A stretch of 40,608 nt of DNA from Clostridium sp. 1001270J_160509_D11 (GTDB lineage: Bacteria; Bacillota; Clostridia; Peptostreptococcales; Peptostreptococcaceae): positions 1-40,608 of the forward strand of contig NZ_JADPET010000005.1 in the NCBI RefSeq assembly GCF_015667935.1, read 5' to 3'. Positions 8,538 to 15,147 of the stretch are shown piece by piece. The notes below the pieces were generated by a model that was not told the DNA's origin, made no database searches, and worked only from the letters and a program-made list of their open reading frames with translations. The position numbers and the translations under genes were made by a program. How positions within the stretch are numbered: the first letter of the stretch is position 1; the number at the start of each line of letters is the position of its first letter.

Positions 8538-10673
8538 GTGAATTTATATAACATAATTTATACAGGTGCTAATCAAGCATATGATGCTGCAAGCCAAGCT
8601 TTAACAGCTGTAGTAGCAGAAAAAGGTAAAGACCATCCAGTAGCATTCCCAGATACTGCATATGCAATCCCATGTATATATGCTGCAACTGGATTAAAAG
8701 CTACAACTTTAGCAGATTTAGAAACAGCTTTAGGTGTTGCTAAATCATTAATAGTAGAAAAACCATTATTAGAAACTGCTTTAAATGCAGGTTTAGCTAC
8801 TGCAGTTTGTGCAGAAATAATAGAAGCTATAAAATACGTAAATAGTGATGCTCCATACGAAGCTCCTTGTGCAGGACATATAGTTGACCCTATAATAAGA
8901 TCTCTAGGTGTTCCACTTGTTACAGGAGATATACCTGGTGTTGCAGTTGTTCTTGGTGAATGCCCAGATTCTGAAACATTAGGAAAAATAGTTAAAAAAT
9001 ATCAAGCTGCTGGTATCATGACTTTCTTAGTTGGTAAAGTTATAGACCAAGCTATAGAAGCAGACGTTAAAATGGGTGTAGACCTACGTGTTATCGCTTT
9101 AGGATATGATGTAACTTCAGTTATCCACGTTGTTTCTGTTGCTATAAGAGCTGCTTTAATATTCGGTGCTGTTAAACCAGGTGACTTAAATGCATTATTA
9201 GCATATACAGCAGAAAGAGTTCCTGCATTTGTTAATGCATTCGGACCACTTAGTGAATTAATAGTTGCTTGCGGTGCTGGTGCAATCGCCCTTGGATTCC
9301 CAGTAATAACTGACCAAGTTGTTACAGAAGTTCCATGTAACTTATTAACTCAAAGAGATTATGATAAATTTGTTGATACTTCATTAGAAGCTAGACATAT
9401 AAAAATAAAAATAACTGAAATACCAATTCCAGTTGGATTTGCAGCTTCATTCGAAGGTGAAAGAATCAGAAAAGCTGAAATGGCTTACGAATTTGGTGGA
9501 AACAAAACTACTGCTTGGGAATTAGTTAAATCATATGATTTAGGTGAAGTAGAAGACCATAAAATAGAAGTAATAGGACCTGAAATAGATCCAGAAGCTG
9601 CTAAAGATGGTGTTGTAAGATTACCACTTGCAATAATCGTTCAAGTTGCTGGTAGAGCAATGCAAGATGACTTCGAACCAGTTCTAGAAAGAAGATTCCA
9701 CTACTTTATGAACTATACTGAAGGTTTAATGCACGTTGGACAAAGAGACCAAGCTTGGGTAAGAATATCTAAAGACGACGTTGCAAAAGGATTCCAATTA
9801 AAACACATAGGTGAAGTTATGTACGCTATGATGAAAGACGAATTCGATGCAGTTGTAGATAAATGTGCTATAACAATAATAACTGATGAAAAAGTAGTTG
9901 AAGAAAGAAAACATGAAGCTATAGAAAGATATAATGCTAGAGATGACAGATTAGAACAATTAACTGACGAAGCAGTTGATGATTTCTATTCTTGCAACAT
10001 GTGCCAAGCATTCGCTCCAGCACACGTTTGTATAGTAACTCCAGAAAGACTTGGATTATGTGGTGCAGTTTCTTGGTTAGATGCTAAAGCTACTAAAGAA
10101 CTTAACCCAACAGGACCATGTCAACCAATAGAAAAAGGTCCATGTCTAGATGAAAAGAAAGGTATCTGGCAATCAATGTCTGATGCAGTTTGTGAAATAT
10201 CTCAAGGTGCAGTAGAAAATGTAACATTATACTCTATAATGGAAGACCCTATGACTTCTTGTGGATGTTTCGAATGTATATGCGGTATAATGCCTGAAGC
10301 TAATGGATTAGTTATAGTAAACAGAGAATATGCTGGTACTACTCCAGTTGGTATGACATTTGGTGAATTAGCATCTATGACAGGTGGTGGAGTTCAAACT
10401 CCAGGATTCATGGGTCATGGTAGACATTTCATATCTTCTAAAAAATTCGCATATACTGAAGGTGGACCAGAAAGAATAGTATGGATGCCTAAAGAATTAA
10501 AAGATGCTGTTGGAGAAAAATTAAATAAAACAGTTAAAGAAATGGCTGGTATAGATAACTTTACTGACTATATCTGTGACGAAACAATAGCAGTTGATTC
10601 TGAAGAAGTTTGTGCTTTCTTAGCAGAAAAAGGACACCCAGCATTAGAAATGGGTTTCATAATGGGAGAATAA
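8538..10673 (+). CDS. acsB: AcsB: acetyl-CoA synthase catalytic subunit
   Basis: AcsB joins the methyl group from AcsCD, CO and CoA into acetyl-CoA on its Ni-Ni-[4Fe-4S] A-cluster. I place the start at GTG 8538, seven bases after AAAGGGGG. An upstream in-frame GTG at 8511 precedes that ribosome binding site and would only add nine residues. The resulting 711 aa keep all six A-cluster cysteines: C486, C489, C498 and C508 for the cubane/proximal metal region, and the C575-G-C577 pair that holds the distal nickel. Each lies exactly 20 residues before its Moorella counterpart (506, 509, 518, 528, 595, 597). The N-terminal CODH-contacting domain is present, so a CODH partner is expected elsewhere in the genome. 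Confidence 0.97.
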   Translation: MNLYNIIYTGANQAYDAASQALTAVVAEKGKDHPVAFPDTAYAIPCIYAATGLKATTLADLETALGVAKSLIVEKPLLETALNAGLATAVCAEIIEAIKYVNSDAPYEAPCAGHIVDPIIRSLGVPLVTGDIPGVAVVLGECPDSETLGKIVKKYQAAGIMTFLVGKVIDQAIEADVKMGVDLRVIALGYDVTSVIHVVSVAIRAALIFGAVKPGDLNALLAYTAERVPAFVNAFGPLSELIVACGAGAIALGFPVITDQVVTEVPCNLLTQRDYDKFVDTSLEARHIKIKITEIPIPVGFAASFEGERIRKAEMAYEFGGNKTTAWELVKSYDLGEVEDHKIEVIGPEIDPEAAKDGVVRLPLAIIVQVAGRAMQDDFEPVLERRFHYFMNYTEGLMHVGQRDQAWVRISKDDVAKGFQLKHIGEVMYAMMKDEFDAVVDKCAITIITDEKVVEERKHEAIERYNARDDRLEQLTDEAVDDFYSCNMCQAFAPAHVCIVTPERLGLCGAVSWLDAKATKELNPTGPCQPIEKGPCLDEKKGIWQSMSDAVCEISQGAVENVTLYSIMEDPMTSCGCFECICGIMPEANGLVIVNREYAGTTPVGMTFGELASMTGGGVQTPGFMGHGRHFISSKKFAYTEGGPERIVWMPKELKDAVGEKLNKTVKEMAGIDNFTDYICDETIAVDSEEVCAFLAEKGHPALEMGFIMGE

Positions 10674-10715
10674 TTTTCCAGAAATTAAGAAAATACGATT
10701 AGGGGGAAAATAAAA

Positions 10716-11096
10716 ATGGAAATACTAAACGATAGAAAATACAGTCCAAAACATACTTGGGCAAAATTAGATGGAGAATATGCTTATATAGGAGTAACTG
10801 ACTTTGCTCAAGATCAACTTGGTGAAGTTCTATACGTAGACGTACCAGAAGTTGAAGATGAATTAACTAAAGACTCTGATTTTGGAGTAATAGAATCTTC
10901 AAAAGTTGCTTCTGAATTAATAGCACCTATATCTGGTGAAGTTGTAGAAGTAAATGATGAAAAATTAGAAGACGAACCAGAATTCGTTAATGAAGCTCCA
11001 TATGATGCTTGGATTTGTAAAATAAAAGTAGCTGATATGGCTGAATATGAAGCATTATTAACAGCTGAACAATACGAAGCTACTTTAGCTGAATAG
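10716..11096 (+). CDS. gcvH: GcvH-type lipoyl carrier protein
   Basis: This 126-aa protein is a full-length glycine cleavage H protein. The lipoylation site is K63 in the family motif ESSKVASE (60-67), with the upstream HTWAK and GVTDFAQDQLG segments typical of GcvH. H proteins shuttle aminomethyl groups and electrons between GcvP, GcvT and Lpd. Here it ends the run that also contains lpdA, but gcvT and gcvP are absent from the window. It may work with P and T proteins encoded elsewhere, joining the glycine synthase route to the methyl branch, or do something specific to this cluster. A rho-independent terminator follows 30 bases after its stop. Confidence 0.94.
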   Translation: MEILNDRKYSPKHTWAKLDGEYAYIGVTDFAQDQLGEVLYVDVPEVEDELTKDSDFGVIESSKVASELIAPISGEVVEVNDEKLEDEPEFVNEAPYDAWICKIKVADMAEYEALLTAEQYEATLAE

Positions 11097-11126
11097 TATT
11101 TGAACCCGCTTATTTCAGATTAAAAT

Positions 11127-11172
11127 AAAAGTATAGTGAAGGTGAGTAAATTCACTTTTACTATACTTTTTT
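11127..11172 (+). terminator. rho-independent terminator after gcvH
   Basis: AAAAGTATAGT pairs with ACTATACTTTT, extended inward by GAAGGTGA against TTCACTTTT with a GTAAA loop, and ends in a T-run. It closes the folD-gcvH block just before the riboswitch. Confidence 0.88.
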
Positions 11173-11214
11173 AAAAAAGATAGGGGATAATTATATCTGA
11201 TAAAATTTAATATA

Positions 11215-11390
11215 AATTTAGGTTTTCTTAATCGAAATTAATAGGGAAAAAGGTGAGAATCCTTTACAGTTCCCGCTACTGTAATATAGACGAAACCAAA
11301 AGGCCACTGTATTTTACGGGAAGGCCGGAAGTAGGATGAAATTAAGTCAGGAGACCTGCCTAAATTAAACGTGATTTACCTCGGGAGATA
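11215..11390 (+). promoter_or_regulatory. Cobalamin (B12) riboswitch upstream of acsV
   Basis: The hallmark segments are present in order: a GGGAAnnnGGTG-type stem with AATCC (about 11244-11261), CCCGCTACTGTAA (11272-11284), GGCCACTG (11302-11309), GGGAAGGCC (about 11318-11326) and the B12 box AAGTCAGGAGACCTGCC (11344-11360). The closing P1 helix is visible as AATTTAGG (11215-11222) with CCTAAATT (11359-11366). The 3' P1 strand can instead pair with ATTTAGG at 11409-11415, and an intrinsic terminator follows at 11494. This suggests control by transcription termination. The only gene downstream is the corrinoid reactivator acsV, so cobamide supply would set its expression. The promoter is not clear; an extended -10-like TGATAAAAT lies at 11198-11206. 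Confidence 0.93.
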
Positions 11391-11493
11391 GGATAACTTC
11401 ACAACATTATTTAGGTTAGGTTCAAATTAAAAAATACTATAAATAAGATAAATTTAAGTATTTTTAGAACTTAATATAAATATGTTTGAATTA

Positions 11494-11521
11494 AAAAGTC
11501 TTCATGGAGAAGGCTTTTTTT
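11494..11521 (+). terminator. terminator downstream of the B12 aptamer
   Basis: AAAGTCTTC pairs with GAAGGCTTT around loop ATGGA and runs into TTTTTT. It is the probable expression-platform terminator of the riboswitch. Between aptamer and terminator there is also a weaker AAAAATACT / AGTATTTTT hairpin (11430-11465), and TTCAAA (11421) can pair with TTTGAA (11485), so competing folds exist. Confidence 0.8.
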
Positions 11522-11534
11522 AATTTCCAACATA

Positions 11535-11681
11535 TTAACTTAAGCAACGGACGAAGTCGTTGGCGTCATGAACGTAGTGAATTTTAACTTAAGCAACGGA
11601 CGAAGTCGTTGGCGCCATGAACGTAGTGAATTTTAACTTAAGCAACGGACGAAGTCGTTGGCGCCATGAACGAAGCGAATT
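11535..11681. repeat. three tandem 49-bp repeats between riboswitch leader and acsV
   Basis: Copies start at 11535, 11584 and 11633, with no spacers and only a few substitutions (GTC/GCC in the GGCG-CATG part; GTAGTG/GAAGCG near the end of copy 3). Each copy holds a small stem (CAACG, bulged G, AC / GTCGTTG, loop GAA). The unit is noticeably richer in G+C than its surroundings. One frame through a repeat boundary reads a 22-codon peptide (ATG 11568 to TAA 11636) with no ribosome binding site, so I do not call it a gene. The function is unknown. It could be a mobile-type intergenic repeat or a structured leader element. The remaining 118 bp before acsV show only a weak TTTTTA-17-TATGAT promoter-like pair (11725-11753). 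Confidence 0.9.
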
Positions 11682-11799
11682 TTTAATTTTGGGAATGACT
11701 AAATTTGGTAAAATAATAACGATGTTTTTAACTTATTATATGTCGAATATGATAAAATAATAGTAAGAGTTTATTTATAATTTTGGGGGAGGATAAATT

Positions 11800-13731
11800 A
11801 TGGCGAAAGTTGTTTTTAGACCATCAGGCAAAACAATAGAATGTGAGATAGGGGATAACTTATTAGAAGTTGCAAGAAGAGCAGATGTTTATATAGAAGC
11901 TCCATGTAATGGTAGTAAAAGTTGTGGAAAATGTAAGGTAAAATTATTAACAGGGGAAGTTAATCAAGAAGTATCATCTCACTTAAGTGATGAAGATAGA
12001 GAAAATGGATTTATCTTAGCATGCTGCACAACAATAATATCAGATATAGAAGTTCTTACAAACTCTTCTTTAGATATGGCTATGAGAGGAATGAAAGTTG
12101 AAGGCGGAGATAAAGCTAAGGACAAAGTATTATTTGATAAAGCTGTAGAAATAGCAGAAAAACACAACATAACTTTAGAAAATAATATAAAGAAAACTTG
12201 TATAACTCTTGATGAACCAACATTAGACGACAATATAAGTGATGTTGATAGATTAGAAAGGCATATAAGTATGAACTTCGGTGGAAAACAAATGACATAC
12301 GACATAGAAGTTCTAAAGAAAATGCCAAAAGCATTTAGAAAAAATAACTTTGAAATAACTATTACATATAGAGATTTTGACGATAGATTAGAAATAATAG
12401 ATGTTGAACCAGGAAATACAGAAGGTGAATTATATGGTTTAGCAATAGATATAGGTACTACTTCTGTTGTTGTATGTTTAGTAAACTTAATCACAAATGA
12501 AGTAGTAGAAAAAGGTGCATCAGGAAATGGACAACTTCAATTTGGTGCAGACGTTATAAACAGAATAGTTTATGCAATAAAGAAAAACAACATAGAAAAA
12601 GCTAAAGCAGCTGTAGTTGATGATACTTTAAATATGTTGATAAACGAATTAGTAAAATCATCAGGTGTTAAAAGAAATAATATAGTAAGCGTTGTTGCAT
12701 CAGGAAATACAACAATGTCTACTTTATTCTTAGGAATATTCCCTGATTATTTAAGATTAGAACCATTCATCCCACCATTTTTTAAATCACCAAAATTAAA
12801 TGCAAAAGAAGTTGGGTTAGATATAAATCCAAGTGCAAGTGTTTATTTATCACCAAATGTAGCTAGTTATGTTGGTGGAGATATCACATCAGGTGTACTT
12901 GCGTCTGGTATTTGGGCTAATGAAGAAAATGTTCTATTTATAGACTTAGGGACTAATGGTGAAATAGTATTTGGTAACCAAGATTTTATGATGAGTTGTG
13001 CATGCTCAGCAGGTCCAGCATTTGAAGGTGGAGGAATTAGTTGTGGTATGAGAGCATCTGCAGGAGCAGTAGATGGTGTAGATATAGACCCAGAAACTCT
13101 AGTTCCAAAATTAAATACTATAGATAATGAACCAGCTATTGGTATATGCGGTTCTGGTATAATCGATTTAATTTGTGAAATGCTTAAGAAAAAAGTAATC
13201 GACAGAAGAGGAAAAATACACAGAGATTTAAATAATGAAAGAATAAGATTTGATGAAAATGATATTGGTGAATACGTACTAGCATTTGCTAAAGATAATG
13301 AGCATCTACAAGATGATTTATTTATAACAGAAGTAGATATAGATAACTTTATAAGAACTAAAGGTGCTATATATTCTGGAGCAGCAACATTAGTAGAAAG
13401 TTTAGGTATGGATTTTGACTGTGTAGATAAAGTTTATATAGCAGGTGGTATAGGAAACCACTTAAATATTGAAAACTCAGTATTTATAGGATTACTTCCA
13501 GATATCGATAGAGATAAGTTCCAATACATAGGAAACAGTTCACTTATAGGATCTTACTTAACATTATTAAGTGATGAAGCTAAAGCTAAATTGGAAGAAA
13601 TATCAGATGTAATGACATATGTTGAACTAAGCGTATACCCAACATATATGGATGAATTTATATCTTGTTGTTTCTTACCTCATACAAATATAGATGCTTT
13701 CCCAAGTGTAAAAGCTATATTAGAAGGGTAA
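11800..13731 (+). CDS. acsV: AcsV / RACo: ATP-dependent reductive activator of the corrinoid protein
   Basis: RACo-type proteins use ATP and a [2Fe-2S] cluster to return oxidised Co(II) in the corrinoid protein AcsCD to active Co(I). The 643-aa protein begins with a plant-type ferredoxin domain with ligands C36, C42, C45 and C75. A linker to about residue 205 is followed by an ASKHA ATPase region (DUF4445 type) with the phosphate-binding AIDIGTTSVVV near 213-223 and FIDLGTNGE near 384-392. The GIGNHLNIENSVFIGLLPD segment near the C-terminus is typical. The start has GGGGGAGG upstream. Placing a B12 riboswitch in front fits a protein whose client is a cobamide enzyme. It is separated from the main operon by a terminator, so its dose can be set independently. 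Confidence 0.93.
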   Translation: MAKVVFRPSGKTIECEIGDNLLEVARRADVYIEAPCNGSKSCGKCKVKLLTGEVNQEVSSHLSDEDRENGFILACCTTIISDIEVLTNSSLDMAMRGMKVEGGDKAKDKVLFDKAVEIAEKHNITLENNIKKTCITLDEPTLDDNISDVDRLERHISMNFGGKQMTYDIEVLKKMPKAFRKNNFEITITYRDFDDRLEIIDVEPGNTEGELYGLAIDIGTTSVVVCLVNLITNEVVEKGASGNGQLQFGADVINRIVYAIKKNNIEKAKAAVVDDTLNMLINELVKSSGVKRNNIVSVVASGNTTMSTLFLGIFPDYLRLEPFIPPFFKSPKLNAKEVGLDINPSASVYLSPNVASYVGGDITSGVLASGIWANEENVLFIDLGTNGEIVFGNQDFMMSCACSAGPAFEGGGISCGMRASAGAVDGVDIDPETLVPKLNTIDNEPAIGICGSGIIDLICEMLKKKVIDRRGKIHRDLNNERIRFDENDIGEYVLAFAKDNEHLQDDLFITEVDIDNFIRTKGAIYSGAATLVESLGMDFDCVDKVYIAGGIGNHLNIENSVFIGLLPDIDRDKFQYIGNSSLIGSYLTLLSDEAKAKLEEISDVMTYVELSVYPTYMDEFISCCFLPHTNIDAFPSVKAILEG

Positions 13732-13784
13732 TTTAGTGATAACAAAATAGAATTGAAATAAAATACAATATTTGGATATTGTGT

Positions 13785-13814
13785 TTGACTTTGGATAAAT
13801 AACAGTGCTATACT
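13785..13814 (+). promoter_or_regulatory. sigma-A-type promoter for the cooT unit
   Basis: TTGACT (13785-13790) and TATACT (13809-13814) are separated by 18 bases. The -10 lies inside TGCTATACTTA, an 11-base sequence whose exact reverse complement occurs at 13857-13867. Transcription would start near 13821 and meet a terminator-like hairpin before cooT. The inverted repeat may be a regulator site. Confidence 0.75.
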
Positions 13815-13848
13815 TAAGGTATATGAATATTGTGTAACGAAATCATGA

Positions 13849-13889
13849 AGGTTTCTATAAGTATAGCAGTACTATAGAAATCTTTTTTG
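13849..13889 (+). terminator. leader terminator or attenuator before cooT
   Basis: AGGTTTCTATA pairs with TATAGAAATCT around a 13-base loop and is followed by TTTTTT. It sits only about 30-65 bases into the transcript predicted from the 13785 promoter and ends 48 bases before cooT. Either it attenuates the cooT unit or it ends a very short RNA. The loop can also pair with the -10 region at DNA level. Confidence 0.75.
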
Positions 13890-13937
13890 ATTTTTTTTAG
13901 AAATCGCTTTAAAGTATTTATAGGAGGGTGATTTAAA

Positions 13938-14129
13938 ATGTGTGAATCTTCAGCATTTGTATTAGGGAAAAATAATGAATTAACAAGAGTTATGGAAAAC
14001 GTAGTTAACGTAAATCCTGTTAATGGAAAGGTATATCTAACTGATTTATTGGGAGAAGAAAAAATATTAGATGGATATATAAAAGAAATAAAATTAATGG
14101 ATCATAAAATCATATTAGCTCAAGATTAA
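13938..14129 (+). CDS. cooT: CooT-family small nickel-binding protein
   Basis: This 63-aa protein matches the CooT family: it begins Met-Cys, with Cys2 the conserved nickel ligand of the homodimer, followed by a short beta-barrel-like sequence (SAFVLG, VYLTDLLGEEK, GYIKEIKLMDHKIIL). CooT proteins take part in nickel supply for CO dehydrogenase in Rhodospirillum rubrum and Carboxydothermus. It has a strong ribosome binding site, AGGAGGGTGA, unlike the G-run sites of the block upstream. Its own promoter and leader hairpin suggest separate regulation. It is followed by the DUF3842 gene and a His/Cys-rich protein gene, forming a small unit that probably handles nickel for the CODH/ACS enzymes. 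Confidence 0.88.
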   Translation: MCESSAFVLGKNNELTRVMENVVNVNPVNGKVYLTDLLGEEKILDGYIKEIKLMDHKIILAQD

Positions 14130-14177
14130 TAATATAATATTATCTTAGCTTAAAAAAGATTAGATGAGGTATAGCAC

Positions 14178-14594
14178 ATGGTAATAGCAGTAATAGATGG
14201 AATGGGTGGGGGAATAGGAGCCCAAATAATATTATCTTTAAGAGAAGAATTACCAACATATATTGATATATATGCTTTAGGCACAAATTCAATTGCAACT
14301 AGTGCAATGATGAAATCCCATGCCAATAAAGGAGCAACAGGGGAAAATGCTATAGTAGTATCATCCAAAAAGGCAAGCGTAATAGTTGCACCAATCGCAG
14401 TAACAATGCCTAATACTATGATGGGTGAAGTTACTAGTAAAATTAGTGAAGCTATATGTGATAGTGAAGCTCTAAAAATATTACTACCTATAATGCCAGA
14501 GAATTTTTCTTTAGTAGGGGTAGAAAATAAACCACTATCTTTATTAATAAAAGATACAATAAAAGTCATAAAGAAAGAATTTAATATAAAGTAA
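14178..14594 (+). CDS. DUF3842 family protein of unknown function
   Basis: This 138-aa protein is recognised as DUF3842. It opens with a Rossmann-like strand and glycine loop (VIAVIDGMGGGIGAQI, residues 2-17), which suggests nucleotide or dinucleotide binding. Then come LGTNSIATSAMMKSHANKGATGENAIV near 35-61 and a central VIVAPIAVTMPNTMMGEVT stretch. The family has no established activity. The start follows only a modest GATGAGGT site. It lies between cooT and the His/Cys-rich protein, with 48 bp upstream and 15 bp downstream spacing, so co-expression with metal-handling genes is likely. A nickel or cofactor role is an inference from context only. Confidence 0.82.
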   Translation: MVIAVIDGMGGGIGAQIILSLREELPTYIDIYALGTNSIATSAMMKSHANKGATGENAIVVSSKKASVIVAPIAVTMPNTMMGEVTSKISEAICDSEALKILLPIMPENFSLVGVENKPLSLLIKDTIKVIKKEFNIK

Positions 14595-14609
14595 TTGGAG
14601 GACAAAGAA

Positions 14610-15077
14610 ATGATATTTAACAGAGACATAATAAGACAACATCATGGAGATAACTGTGGATGTGGAGGACATGACCACGGGCATTCACACGGACACGAAG
14701 CAGCTCACAGTCATGGGGATGACTGCGGATGCGGGCATGACCACGGACATAGCCACGAAGAAGAACATGCACATGCACACGGAGACGATTGTGGATGCGG
14801 ACATGACCATGATGATCACGGACATAGCCATGGAGATGACTGCGGGTGCGGTGGACATGACCACGCAACAGTAGTAGAAAATAAAGACGAAAAAACTTTA
14901 AATATACTATTAGTTCATTGGGTAAACCACAACCAATCTCACGAAGAATCATTCCAAGAATGGGTAGAAAAAGCTAAAGCTATGGGTAAAACAGAAACAG
15001 CTACTTGCATAGAAAAAGCTATAGAATATATGAATAAAGCTAACGAAATGTTAATGGAAGCTAAGAAAAGTATGTAA
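14610..15077 (+). CDS. His/Cys-rich repeat protein with small helical C-terminal domain; probable nickel binder
   Basis: I start this at ATG 14610. A TTG at 14595 is in frame but is itself part of the TTGGAGG ribosome binding site. The 155-aa protein has two parts. Residues about 11-86 carry four repeats of the form GD(N/D)CGCG followed by alternating His (HDHGHSH-like), giving about 23 His and 8 Cys. Residues about 95-155 form a separate amphipathic helical domain (LLVHWVNHNQSHEESFQEW and a second helix) resembling the small domain I know as DUF8180. There is no signal peptide, so it is cytosolic. Its place with cooT and beside the nickel enzymes suggests nickel storage or delivery, comparable in role to His-rich CooJ or HypB tails. 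Cobalt or zinc cannot be excluded. A strong terminator follows. Confidence 0.85.
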   Translation: MIFNRDIIRQHHGDNCGCGGHDHGHSHGHEAAHSHGDDCGCGHDHGHSHEEEHAHAHGDDCGCGHDHDDHGHSHGDDCGCGGHDHATVVENKDEKTLNILLVHWVNHNQSHEESFQEWVEKAKAMGKTETATCIEKAIEYMNKANEMLMEAKKSM

Positions 15078-15085
15078 TTGAGCAT

Positions 15086-15122
15086 AAGAAGTAATACAAT
15101 GTATTTGTATTACTTCTTTTTT
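15086..15122 (+). terminator. strong terminator after the His/Cys-rich gene
   Basis: AGAAGTAATACAA pairs fully with TTTGTATTACTTCT around a short TGTA-type loop, followed by TTTTTT. It ends the cooT unit only about 25 bases before the next gene. Confidence 0.92.
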
Positions 15123-15147
15123 ATGTTCAAAATATAGGGGGGAGAAA

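Noticed and set aside
11568-11636. Small 22-codon reading frame across the tandem repeats
   Set aside because: It has no ribosome binding site, is created by the repeat unit itself, and lies in a regulatory leader.
11535-11681. Possible CRISPR array
   Set aside because: The 49-base units are directly joined with no unique spacers and no cas genes are near; they are simple tandem repeats.
11979-12494. Long reverse-strand open frame inside acsV
   Set aside because: Antisense shadow of a strongly conserved coding gene in AT-rich codons; the translation has no recognisable motif.
14617-14952. Overlapping open frames on both strands within the His/Cys-rich gene
   Set aside because: They are by-products of the skewed His/Cys/Gly/Asp codons; the chosen frame has the ribosome binding site, repeats and terminator.
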